Origin: 13-2-20CM-66-19 sp036273735
GTDB lineage: Bacteria; Pseudomonadota; Gammaproteobacteria; Steroidobacterales; Steroidobacteraceae
NCBI GenBank assembly: GCA_036273735.1
Contig: DASUHA010000053.1
Span: forward strand, 27,216 to 91,215
Length of the DNA: 64,000 nucleotides
Direction: 5' to 3'
Below the pieces are notes generated by a model. The model had not been told where the DNA came from, searched no databases, and worked only from the letters and a program-made list of their open reading frames with translations. Positions 51,355 through 59,936 of this stretch are shown here, piece after piece. Every line of letters starts with the position of its first letter. The first letter of the stretch is position 1. Made by a program: the position numbers and the translations under genes.

Positions 51355-53193
51355 ATGAGAAATACCTCGCCAACGCTGACCACGAGCAGAAGGGCCGTGC
51401 TCCGGGGTCTGGCCGCTGTTCCCTTTGTCGGAAGTCTTGGCGCGGCGCCATTGCCAGAAAGGCAGCTGCCGCGGCGGCGAGCTCGGCCTGCCGATAGGGG
51501 ATGGCCGAGTGCCGCCCAGTGGCAGACGCTCAAGCGCAGGGTCGGTGGCCGACTGCTGGAGGTCTCTTCCCCGTTCGCGGCCTGCGGGCGGAACCCAAAA
51601 GCCGCGGGGTGCGAGGAGGCGCTCAGGCATCTGCACAATCCCTATTACTTGCGGGATCAGCCGGGGCTCACCCAGGCTTCGGGTTACGCGCACGCCTGGC
51701 GCTCGGCACCCAGCATTTACGCGGTACGCGCAACTGGGGCCACAGACGTTGCCGCGGCGATCGACTTCGCGCGCAGGCACGACCTGCTGCCCGTCGTCAA
51801 AGGCGGCGGGCACAGCTATCAGGGGACCTCGAACGCTCCCGACTCCTTGCTCATCTGGACACGGGCGATGGATGAGGTTGAGCTGCACGAGTCCTTCGTG
51901 CCGATGAGCTGTCCGGGAGCCGAGCCGCAGGCGGCAGTCACGATTGGAGCGGGCGCCGTTTGGATGGATGCTTACCACGCGGTGACGACAGAGGCGGGAC
52001 GCTACGTTCAGGGTGGGGGATGCGGCACCGTAGGTGTGGCCGGCCTGGTGCAGAGCGGTGGGTTTGGAAGTTTGTCCAAGCGGTATGGCACGGCCGCCTC
52101 TGCGCTGTTGCAGGCTGAAGTGGTCACCGCGGACGGCCGGGTACGCATCGTGAATGCCCGCAGAGACCCAGAGCTGTTCTGGGCCCTGAAGGGGGGAGGC
52201 GGCGGAACTTTCGGAGTCGTCACTCGCGTTACTCTGCGGGTACGGCAACTGCCCGAGTTGAGCGGCGCCGTGTCGGCGGCCATCCAGGCGACTTCCGCAG
52301 CAGCCTTCAGACGCCTGATTGACCGGTTCGTCGCGTTCTCTCGCGACAACCTGATCAACCCGCATTGGGGCGAAACGGTGCATTTCCATCACAACCTGCG
52401 CTTTTCCGTGTCCATGGTCTGTCAGGGCCTGACCCGCCAACAGATCAGCTCCATCTGGAACCCATTCTTTGCCTGGGTAACATCCTCGCCGCAAGAATTT
52501 CGGATGGAAAAAGAGCCGCAGATGCTCACGGTGCCCGCGCGGCACTCGTGGGACCCGCGATTCATGAACAAGATAGTCCCCGGCGTAATGAAGAGGGACG
52601 ACAGGCCGGGAGCTCCCGCCCATCACGTCTGGTGGGCGGACGACGGCGATCAGGCCGGACAGTTCCTGTACGGCTACGCCTCTTTGTGGCTACCCCGCTC
52701 GCTCCTGGATGAGGGCCAACGTACCCGTCTCGTCGCGGCGCTGTTGGACAGCAGCACCCGATGGCCCGTATCGCTGCACTTCAACAAAGGCCTCGCCGGA
52801 GCTCCGCAGGAGGCGGTGGAGGCGGCGCGAGACACGGCAACCAACCCGGCAGTCCTCGACTCGTTCGCACTCGCCATACTCGGCTCGAACGGCCCTGCCG
52901 CCTACGCGGGGCTACCCGGTGGCGCACCGGATCTGCAGGCCGCAGACCACGACGCCGGTGCCATTCGAAGCTCCATTGCAACGCTCCGCGCCGTCGTTCC
53001 GAACGGAGGGTCGTACGTCTCGGAGAGCGATTTCTTCGAGAAAGACTGGCAGCGCTCGTTCTGGGGCGATAATTATCCGCGACTGCTCGCAGTCAAGGCT
53101 AAATACGACCCGACAGGCCTCTTCTTCGTCCATCACGGCGTGGGGAGCGAGGACTGGAGTGCTGACGGATTCACCCGTGTTCGCGGCTCCTGA
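51355..53193 (+). CDS. BBE-like FAD-linked oxidoreductase, Tat-exported
   Basis: A 612-residue flavoprotein of the berberine-bridge-enzyme type. Twin-arginine signal SRRAVLRGLAAVPFVGSLGAA near the N-terminus; PCMH FAD domain (about 115-300) with H153 (KGGGHSYQG) and C223 (GGGCGTVG), the pair used for bicovalent FAD attachment; C-terminal BBE segment (NYPRLLAVKAKYDPTGLFFVHHG). Such enzymes oxidise sugars or alcohols with O2 or another acceptor. The operon continues with a membrane protein and PQQ dehydrogenase, suggesting periplasmic carbohydrate oxidation. Confidence 0.9.
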   Translation: MRNTSPTLTTSRRAVLRGLAAVPFVGSLGAAPLPERQLPRRRARPADRGWPSAAQWQTLKRRVGGRLLEVSSPFAACGRNPKAAGCEEALRHLHNPYYLRDQPGLTQASGYAHAWRSAPSIYAVRATGATDVAAAIDFARRHDLLPVVKGGGHSYQGTSNAPDSLLIWTRAMDEVELHESFVPMSCPGAEPQAAVTIGAGAVWMDAYHAVTTEAGRYVQGGGCGTVGVAGLVQSGGFGSLSKRYGTAASALLQAEVVTADGRVRIVNARRDPELFWALKGGGGGTFGVVTRVTLRVRQLPELSGAVSAAIQATSAAAFRRLIDRFVAFSRDNLINPHWGETVHFHHNLRFSVSMVCQGLTRQQISSIWNPFFAWVTSSPQEFRMEKEPQMLTVPARHSWDPRFMNKIVPGVMKRDDRPGAPAHHVWWADDGDQAGQFLYGYASLWLPRSLLDEGQRTRLVAALLDSSTRWPVSLHFNKGLAGAPQEAVEAARDTATNPAVLDSFALAILGSNGPAAYAGLPGGAPDLQAADHDAGAIRSSIATLRAVVPNGGSYVSESDFFEKDWQRSFWGDNYPRLLAVKAKYDPTGLFFVHHGVGSEDWSADGFTRVRGS

Positions 53194-53202
53194 GAGACAC
53201 CC

Positions 53203-53622
53203 ATGACCCGCAAAATCGCCTCATCGGCACTCGCACTGACCGGATTGCTCATCTCCCTGGGCGCGTTCGGCCACAGCTTCGGAGGCCGCAGAACGCTGGA
53301 TATCGGCCTCGCAGGCATGGCGTTGGACGCACACACCGAAAAGCTCATCTATCTGGTGTGGTACTTCTGCGGCGGTTGCATGCTCATATTTGGACTGCTG
53401 GTGATCGCAAGCGCGTGGCGAGCCTGGCGAGGTGACAAAAGCGGCCTGACGACTTCGATTTTGATCGGTGTTTTCTACCTACTGACCGGCGTGCTGTCGC
53501 TGGCTTACATGAGAGAGGCGTTCTGGAGCGTGTTCGTCGTCCTCGGCGGCCTGACGCTCGTATTGTCGCTGATACTTCGTGCGTCCGGTGAGGCAACCCT
53601 CCCAAAGCAGGTGGCTTCGTGA
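53203..53622 (+). CDS. Hypothetical four-helix membrane protein
   Basis: A 139-residue protein with four hydrophobic segments (about 5-25, 46-70, 80-100 and 104-126). I do not recognise a family. It starts 9 bp after the FAD-enzyme stop and its stop overlaps the next GTG start (GTGA), so it is operonic and may anchor or serve electron transfer for the flanking redox enzymes. Confidence 0.75.
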   Translation: MTRKIASSALALTGLLISLGAFGHSFGGRRTLDIGLAGMALDAHTEKLIYLVWYFCGGCMLIFGLLVIASAWRAWRGDKSGLTTSILIGVFYLLTGVLSLAYMREAFWSVFVVLGGLTLVLSLILRASGEATLPKQVAS

Positions 53623-55616
53623 GAAGCGCCTCGTCCATCGTGGTTGCCGGCCTGCTTGGCAGCCTCGCGCTCGCAGCATGCTCCTCGAAAGTCTCTTCAG
53701 GAGCGCGCGGCGCCGCGGCGCCTGCGCCGGCTGCGCCTGTCGCCACCGATGCGGGTTGGCCGGCTTACGGCGGCGATCCGGGCGGCATGCGCTACTCGCG
53801 GTTGACTCAGATATCGCCCGGGAACGTGCGCCGGCTGCGCGTTGCCTGGGTCTACCGCACCGGCGAGCTCGGCAAGGGAGTCAAGGACTGGCAGCGCTCG
53901 GCGTTCGAGGCCACGCCGATCCTCTATGAGGGAGCCCTGTACTTCACGACCCCCAGCACCAACGTCGTGGCAATCGATGCCGCCACCGGCGCGCTGCGCT
54001 GGCGCCACAACAGCCACAACAACAACGACCTCCACTATTCCGATGGCGTCTCGCGAGGTGTTTCCTTGTGGGTAGACCCGAACGGGGCGCCGGGCGCTGA
54101 GTGCCGGGCGCGCATCTACGCGCCGACGCTCGATGGCCGGCTGCTCGCCCTCGATGCCGCCACGGGCAAGCCTTGTGAGGACTTCGGCGATCACGGGTCC
54201 CTCGACCTGCTGCAGGGCGTGCGCCACCACGAAGATCAGGACAGCGACTGGCGCGACTACCTGGTCACCTCGCCGCCCGCGATCGTGGACGGGAAGCTCA
54301 TCCTCGGCTCTTCGGTCGGCGACAACAGAGCGGTGAACCTCGAGCTCGGGACGGTCCGCGCGTTCGATGCCAGGACCGGCCGGCTGCTCTGGAGCTGGGA
54401 TCCGATTCCGCGCGATCCCTCCAATCCCGTGTATTCGCAGTGGAGCGCGCAAGGCGCGCAGGCCACCGGCGCGGCCAACGCCTGGGCGCCGCTTTCCGTC
54501 GACCCCAAGCGACATCTCGTCTTCGTGCCCACAGGCTCGGCGAGCCCGGATTTCTTCGGCGGTGAGCGGCCCGGCGATGACCGCTGGGCTGACTCGGTAG
54601 TTGCGCTAGATGCGGACAGCGGCAAGCTCGTATGGGGGCAACAGCTCGTCCACCACAACCTGTGGGACTACGATGTTGCCTCACAGCCGACGCTCGTCGA
54701 TTTGACACACGATGGCGAGCAGGTTCCGGCGCTCATCCAGGCGACCAAGACGGGCTTTCTCTACACGCTGAATCGGGAAACGGGCGCTCCGATTTTTCCG
54801 ATAGTGGAAAAGCCCGTGCCGCAGGACGCAGTGCCCGGCGAGACGCCATCGCCCACACAGCCGTACCCGGCAGCTCCTCCCGCCCTCGTACGTCAGGAGC
54901 CGGTGACTGCGAAGGACGCCTGGGGAGTTGCGTGGCTCGATACCCGCGCCTGTCGCAAGCAGATCGAGGCCGATCGGTCGGGAGGCATTTTCCAGCCGCC
55001 GTCCACCAAGGAGTCCATCCAGTTTCCCGGCAACGCCGGCGGTGCCAATTGGGGCGGCGTTGCGTTCGATGCGCAGCGGCAACTGGCAGTCGTCAATACC
55101 ATCAATCTGCCGTTTCTAGTCGCCCTCGTGCCGCGCCAACAGGTCGACGCGGAAATGCGCGATCCGAAATACCGCGGCTGGGAATTCGGCCAGATGACCG
55201 GAACTCCCTACGCCATGCGCCGCCGTGCATTCCTGTCCGGGCTCGGCATTCCCTGCATCAAGCCGCCCTGGGGCACGCTCACTGCAGTCGACATGGTCCA
55301 CGGCACCATCAAATGGCAGGTGCCGCTCGGCGAATCGCCGGTCGTGCATCTGAATCTCGGCATGCCGAATCTCGGCGGCCCGGTCGTCACCGCGAGCGGC
55401 CTGGTCTTCATCGCCGCGAGTCTCGATGACCGGATAAGGGCATTCGACAGCAATACCGGGAAGGTGCTCTGGCAGGGGAAACTGCCTGCAGGCGGGCAGG
55501 CCACTCCGATGACCTACAGCATCGGCGGTCGCCAATATCTCGTCATCGCCGCCGGCGGCTATAAGGACTCGAGCACGCGAGGCGATTACGTGATCGCCTA
55601 TGCGCTGGCGAATTGA
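53619..55616 (+). CDS. PQQ-dependent dehydrogenase, lipoprotein form
   Basis: A 665-residue beta-propeller quinoprotein. It starts with GTG at 53619, overlapping the upstream stop. Lipoprotein signal ends LALAAC (C20). Propeller repeats begin GWPAYGGDPGGMRYSRLTQISPGNVRRLRVAWVYRTGE and include repeated AIDAATG/ALDADSGKLVW motifs; LVHHNLWDYDVASQPTLVDL and WGGVAFD are typical of membrane glucose-dehydrogenase-like enzymes without their TM domain. It oxidises a sugar or alcohol in the periplasm and needs PQQ supplied elsewhere. Confidence 0.88.
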   Translation: MRSASSIVVAGLLGSLALAACSSKVSSGARGAAAPAPAAPVATDAGWPAYGGDPGGMRYSRLTQISPGNVRRLRVAWVYRTGELGKGVKDWQRSAFEATPILYEGALYFTTPSTNVVAIDAATGALRWRHNSHNNNDLHYSDGVSRGVSLWVDPNGAPGAECRARIYAPTLDGRLLALDAATGKPCEDFGDHGSLDLLQGVRHHEDQDSDWRDYLVTSPPAIVDGKLILGSSVGDNRAVNLELGTVRAFDARTGRLLWSWDPIPRDPSNPVYSQWSAQGAQATGAANAWAPLSVDPKRHLVFVPTGSASPDFFGGERPGDDRWADSVVALDADSGKLVWGQQLVHHNLWDYDVASQPTLVDLTHDGEQVPALIQATKTGFLYTLNRETGAPIFPIVEKPVPQDAVPGETPSPTQPYPAAPPALVRQEPVTAKDAWGVAWLDTRACRKQIEADRSGGIFQPPSTKESIQFPGNAGGANWGGVAFDAQRQLAVVNTINLPFLVALVPRQQVDAEMRDPKYRGWEFGQMTGTPYAMRRRAFLSGLGIPCIKPPWGTLTAVDMVHGTIKWQVPLGESPVVHLNLGMPNLGGPVVTASGLVFIAASLDDRIRAFDSNTGKVLWQGKLPAGGQATPMTYSIGGRQYLVIAAGGYKDSSTRGDYVIAYALAN

Positions 55617-55695
55617 GTCGATCAGTCGACAGAACTCGGCTGGCGGTGCGGCCCGGCACCTCGCGCGACCGGCGGCGGTCCTGTAGCCTTGTGGG

Positions 55696-56670
55696 ATGGC
55701 AACAACGCCCGAGCGCGCCGCATGGCAGTGGACGGATATTCGAAGCATTGCGGCGCTGGGCGAGCCGCTGCTGGAGCTGCAGCCGGCTGGCGGCGGGGAG
55801 GTACGTCTGGAGTTCGGCGGCGACGTCGCCAACTCGATGGTGTGTGTCGCCAGGATTCTCGGAAAGTCCGGCCTTCAGGTCTCGCTGATCACCGCCCTGG
55901 GCAACAGCGGATATTCCGCATGGCTGCGGGAGCGTTTGGTGCGCGAAGGCATTCGGCTCGCGGAAGCGCCCACCGAGGGTGAACCCGGCATCTATGGCCT
56001 ACCCGTGGATGCGGCGCACGGCTCCGGCTTTTCGTACTGGCGCGGACAGTCCGCGGCGCGGCAGTTTCTGCGCTCCGCCGGCCTGGCGCAGCTCGAGCGT
56101 CTGCTCGGAAGTCCCCAGCTTCTCCTGGTCACGGGAATTTCGCTCGCGCTCTGCTCCACGTCCACCTTCGAGCATCTCTGTCGCTGGGTGGAGCGGCATC
56201 GGCAAGGATGCCGCGTCGTATTCGACTGCAATTTCCGCAGGCGCTTATGGGAGAGCGACGCTGAGGCTCGCGAGCGGATCAGCACGTTCGAGCGGCTGGC
56301 TTCGGTGATCGCCACCAGCACCGAGGACGAGAAAACCCTTTGGGGCGCCACGAGTACGCCCGCGATCATCGAGCGTCTGTGTCATCTTTCCGCCGAGTAT
56401 CTGATCCGTGGGGGTACCGAGGGCTGCTGGGTCGGCGCCGGCGAGGACTACCAGCATATCCCGACCGACCCCGTAACGGCGGTCGGGGATACCGCGGGCG
56501 CGGGAGACGCGCACCTCGCAAGTTACATGGCCGCGAGAATCTCAGGATTGGACAGAAGCGAGGCCGCCGCTTACGCGAACCAGGCAGCCGCGATCATAGT
56601 CGGTCAGCGCGGGTCGGTCCCGAAGGCGAGTGCGAGATTCCCGCCACTGCGCGCTCGCGCGCCCGGGTAG
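55696..56670 (+). CDS. PfkB-family sugar kinase, KDG-kinase-like
   Basis: A 324-residue ribokinase-fold kinase. The glycine-rich substrate loop is at LEFGGDVANSMVCVARILG, FDCNFRRRLW lies in the middle, and the catalytic anion-hole motif DTAGAGDAHLASYMAA provides the general base Asp. The pattern GGDVANSMVCVARLG with D-x-N-x-R matches 2-keto-3-deoxygluconate kinases. It would phosphorylate KDG for an Entner-Doudoroff-type route, which agrees with the PQQ dehydrogenase upstream. The 79-bp gap leaves room for its own promoter. Confidence 0.85.
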   Translation: MATTPERAAWQWTDIRSIAALGEPLLELQPAGGGEVRLEFGGDVANSMVCVARILGKSGLQVSLITALGNSGYSAWLRERLVREGIRLAEAPTEGEPGIYGLPVDAAHGSGFSYWRGQSAARQFLRSAGLAQLERLLGSPQLLLVTGISLALCSTSTFEHLCRWVERHRQGCRVVFDCNFRRRLWESDAEARERISTFERLASVIATSTEDEKTLWGATSTPAIIERLCHLSAEYLIRGGTEGCWVGAGEDYQHIPTDPVTAVGDTAGAGDAHLASYMAARISGLDRSEAAAYANQAAAIIVGQRGSVPKASARFPPLRARAPG

Positions 56671-56784
56671 GGTCCATCGACCAACATCGGGAGCCCGTCC
56701 TGGGCCGCAGCGCGGCTGCGCAAATTCGAGCGCGCGCAGGGATGCGTGATTGCGCAGGCATCAGCACGCTAATATGCATGCACG

Positions 56785-58251
56785 ATGCGCCTGGGACTCC
56801 AACACAGCTACGCCGCCCTACCGGATCGATTCTTCGCGCGGGTCGCCCCCACGCCCGTGGCGGACCCGAAGCTGGTCGCGCTCAACAGCGGCCTGGCACT
56901 GGAGCTCGGCCTCGATCCACGGTTGCTCGAGCCGGAAGCTGCGGCCATGCTCTCCGGCAACCGCATTCCCGAGGATGCCGAGCCGATCGCCATGGCCTAC
57001 GCCGGACATCAGTTCGGCGGTTTCGTGCCCTCGCTCGGTGATGGACGCGCCATCCTGCTCGGCGAGATCAAAGGACGAGATGGAATTCTGCGCGACGTTC
57101 AGCTCAAAGGCGCGGGCCTCACGCGCTTCTCCCGCGGCGGCGACGGGCGAGCCGCCCTCGGGCCGATGCTGCGGGAGTACCTCATCAGCGAGGCAATGCA
57201 CGCGTTGGGCGTACCCACCACACGGTCACTCGCCGTCGTCACGACAGGTGAGCAGGTTTTTCGTGAGGGCGCGCTTCCCGGTGCAGTGCTCACCCGTGTA
57301 GCCACGAGCCATATCCGGGTAGGGACATTTCAATACTTCGCGGCGCGTGGCGATGAGGAGGGCGTACGCACGCTCCTCGAGTACGTCATTGCGCGGCACT
57401 ATCCCGAAGCTCGCGATACCGCGGTGCCGGCGCTCTCGGTGCTGCGGAGCATCGCGCAACGCCAGGCTGCACTGATAGCCGACTGGATGGCGCTCGGTTT
57501 CATCCATGGGGTCATGAACACGGACAACATGTCGGTTGCCGGCGAGACGATCGACTATGGTCCATGCGCTTTCATGGATGAGTATGATCCGAACACCGTA
57601 TTCAGCTCCATCGATCACCGTGGCCGTTACGCGTTTGCCAACCAGCCTGCCATTGCGCAATGGAACCTCGCGCGTCTCGCCGAGACGCTGCTGCCACTGA
57701 TCGACCCGGAGACGGAGAAAGCAATCGCCCTCGCCACCGGGGCGTTGGAACCCTTCATCGCCGAATTCGAGACTCGGTTCCTCGCGCGGATGCGCCGCAA
57801 AATCGGTCTGGCAGATGCCGCCGAGGGCGATGCCGATCTGGTCAAGCGACTGCTCGCCGCCATGGCGCAGTCGCATGCCGATTTCACTCTGACTTTCCGC
57901 CGGCTCGCGTTGGCCGCGGAAAGACCGGATGAGGAGCCGCGGCTGCGGGAGTTGTTTGTGCAGCCTGCCGATATCGACTCGTGGCTACGCGACTGGCGGG
58001 CTCTCGTGGCCAGGGACGGACGGGGTACGAGGGAGAGGGTCGCCGGCATGCATGCCGCGAGCCCCGCATACATCCCCCGCAATCACCGCGTCCAGATCGC
58101 ACTGGATGCTGCGGAGGCCGGCGACTACGAGCCATTCCGTGCCCTCCTCGGAGTGCTGCAGGATCCATTCGACGAGCGGTCGGACGGAGGTCCGTACTCT
58201 GGGCCACCCCGTCCGGAGGAGCGGGTGCTTCGGACGTTCTGCGGGACCTGA
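56785..58251 (+). CDS. selO: SelO family protein adenylyltransferase (YdiU)
   Basis: A 488-residue pseudokinase that AMPylates proteins. Family blocks: AYAGHQFGGFVPSLGDGRAILLGE, DVQLKGAGLTRFSRGGDGRAALGPMLREYLISEAMHALGVPTTRSLAVV, GFIHGVMNTDNMSVAGETIDYGPCAFMDEYDP (active-site N and D), and AIAQWNLARLAETLLP. Some eukaryotic SelO ends with selenocysteine; here the C-terminus is FCGT with C486 and a normal TGA stop at the true end. Members modulate redox and metabolic enzymes. Confidence 0.93.
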   Translation: MRLGLQHSYAALPDRFFARVAPTPVADPKLVALNSGLALELGLDPRLLEPEAAAMLSGNRIPEDAEPIAMAYAGHQFGGFVPSLGDGRAILLGEIKGRDGILRDVQLKGAGLTRFSRGGDGRAALGPMLREYLISEAMHALGVPTTRSLAVVTTGEQVFREGALPGAVLTRVATSHIRVGTFQYFAARGDEEGVRTLLEYVIARHYPEARDTAVPALSVLRSIAQRQAALIADWMALGFIHGVMNTDNMSVAGETIDYGPCAFMDEYDPNTVFSSIDHRGRYAFANQPAIAQWNLARLAETLLPLIDPETEKAIALATGALEPFIAEFETRFLARMRRKIGLADAAEGDADLVKRLLAAMAQSHADFTLTFRRLALAAERPDEEPRLRELFVQPADIDSWLRDWRALVARDGRGTRERVAGMHAASPAYIPRNHRVQIALDAAEAGDYEPFRALLGVLQDPFDERSDGGPYSGPPRPEERVLRTFCGT

Positions 58252-58350
58252 ATAGCTACAAATTCCCCGATACCTGTCGTTTGTACGACGGTCGGGACGT
58301 CTTCAGGGTGAGGCGACGCACTGGGCGCCGCCACATGATCGGAGCCTGCA

Positions 58351-58695
58351 ATGAAATACGCGCTATTGGTTTACGAAGACGAGAGTCAGTTCGATCCGGA
58401 CAAGGCGGGACCTCACCTGCGGGAGCTCGTGGGCAAGCATATGGCCTTCACCCAGGAGCTCGGCGCCAGGCGCATCGGTGGCGCCGGCCTCAAGGGCACC
58501 TCGACCGCGACGACGGTGCGCACCAAGGGTGGCAAGAAGACCATGCACGATGGCCCCTTCGCCGAGGCGCGGGAGCAACTGGGTGGGTTCTATCTCGTCG
58601 ATGTGGCGAGCCTGGATGAAGCCATAGAGATTGCCAAGCGCGTCCCCCTGGCCAAGGACGGCGCGATCGAGGTGCGGCCAGTGATGGGTCCGTGA
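58351..58695 (+). CDS. YCII/DGPF-domain protein, partner of the ECF42-type sigma factor
   Basis: A 114-residue YCII-fold protein with the DGPF signature (KTMHDGPFAEAREQLGGFYLVDVASLDEAIEIAKRVPLAKDGAIEVRPV). DGPF proteins are encoded beside ECF42 sigma factors and are thought to be regulated with them; activity is unknown. ATG 58351 is preceded by GGAGCC. The stop overlaps the sigma-factor GTG by 4 bp. Confidence 0.9.
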   Translation: MKYALLVYEDESQFDPDKAGPHLRELVGKHMAFTQELGARRIGGAGLKGTSTATTVRTKGGKKTMHDGPFAEAREQLGGFYLVDVASLDEAIEIAKRVPLAKDGAIEVRPVMGP

Positions 58696-59936
58696 GCGGA
58701 GCCGCGCTCGAGAGAGTATTCCGGGCGGCAAGCGGGCGCATCATTGCGGTCCTTGCCGCCCGGTATCGGAGCCTGGCTCTGGCGGAGGACGCCTTTTCCG
58801 AGGCTTGCGTGCGGGCGCTGCGCGCGTGGCCCGAGACCGGGGTCCCCGACGACCCTGCGGCGTGGCTGTACCGATCGGCAAGCCGCGTGGTGCTCGATGC
58901 CTTGCGCCAACACAGCGTCAGAGAGCGACATTCCATCCCCGAGCCTCCGCCTGAGCCATCGGTAGAGGACGTCCTGGCGGACGACAGCATGGTGATTCCA
59001 GACGAGCGTCTACGCCTCATCTTCATATGTTGCCATCCGGCCGTAGCCCAGGATGCACGTGCGGCACTGACGCTGCGCCTCGTGTGCGGCCTCACGATGA
59101 CAGAGATCGCGCGCGCTTTCCTCATCGAAGAAACCGCACTCGCGCAACGGCTGGTACGAGCGAAGCGCAAGATCGCCGAGGCCGGAGTCTCCTTCGAGCT
59201 GCCACCGCCTGAATTTTGGCCGCAACGCCTGGAATCCGTGCTCTCGACGCTGGAGATCGCTTATTCGCGGGCGCACGAGGATGCTTCCGGCACGGCGGCC
59301 CGCTCCCACTTTGCCGCGGAAGTACTGCACCTGACGCATCTGCTCGTCGAGCTTCTTCCCGCTGAGCGCGACGCTTTCGCCGTCGCAGCTCTGGTGCGTT
59401 ACTCCGAAGCGCGGCGCCCGGCGAGAGTGGACGCCGAAGGTTTCATGGTGCCTCTATCGGAGCAGGACCCACGACTATGGGATCGAATGCGGATCGGTGA
59501 GGCGGACGCCCTCCTCGCCCGCGCCGGGAACCTAGGGCCGGCGACTGCCCGGCTCCTTCAGGCGCAGCTGCAGCGGGCCTGGTGCGCTCGTGACAGCCTG
59601 GGCGAGCCGCCGCCATGGCCTGAGGTTCTGCGCCTCTATGACCGCCTGCTCGACCTTCGTGACGATCCCTTCGTGCGGATCAACCGCGCGGTCGCACTGG
59701 CACAAGTCAGCGGTCCCGAGGTGGCCCTGCAGGAGCTCGAGCGCCTGGATCGCGAGAAACTCGAGGACTTTGCGCCGTATCATGCCGTACGCGCCGACTT
59801 ATCGGCCCGCGCCGGCCGGTCGCAGCAGGCACGGCAGGCCTATGAGGCGGTCCTTTCGCTCGAGCCGCCGCCGGCCGAGGAGCGGTGGATTCGGCGCAGA
59901 CTGGCAGCATTGGAAGACGACACGGTGAAATCCTGA
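58692..59936 (+). CDS. ECF42-type RNA polymerase sigma factor with C-terminal TPR-like extension
   Basis: A 414-residue protein starting with GTG. Region 2 (about 8-75: FRAASGRIIAVLAARYRSLALAEDAFSEACVRALRAWPETGVPDDPAAWLYRSASRVVLD) and region 4 (about 115-165: LRLVCGLTMTEIARAFLIEETALAQRLVRAKRKI) make a complete sigma core. A 230-residue helical extension (DUF6596 and TPR-like, with LYDRLLDLRDDPFVRINRAVALAQVSGPEVALQELERLD) characterises ECF42, which lacks a dedicated anti-sigma factor. It may activate the DGPF gene and its own operon. Confidence 0.92.
   Translation: MSGAALERVFRAASGRIIAVLAARYRSLALAEDAFSEACVRALRAWPETGVPDDPAAWLYRSASRVVLDALRQHSVRERHSIPEPPPEPSVEDVLADDSMVIPDERLRLIFICCHPAVAQDARAALTLRLVCGLTMTEIARAFLIEETALAQRLVRAKRKIAEAGVSFELPPPEFWPQRLESVLSTLEIAYSRAHEDASGTAARSHFAAEVLHLTHLLVELLPAERDAFAVAALVRYSEARRPARVDAEGFMVPLSEQDPRLWDRMRIGEADALLARAGNLGPATARLLQAQLQRAWCARDSLGEPPPWPEVLRLYDRLLDLRDDPFVRINRAVALAQVSGPEVALQELERLDREKLEDFAPYHAVRADLSARAGRSQQARQAYEAVLSLEPPPAEERWIRRRLAALEDDTVKS

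Noticed and set aside
58234..58251. Selenocysteine at the SelO C-terminus
   Set aside because: The only TGA is the normal stop after FCGT; no in-frame internal TGA and no SECIS-like hairpin recognised.
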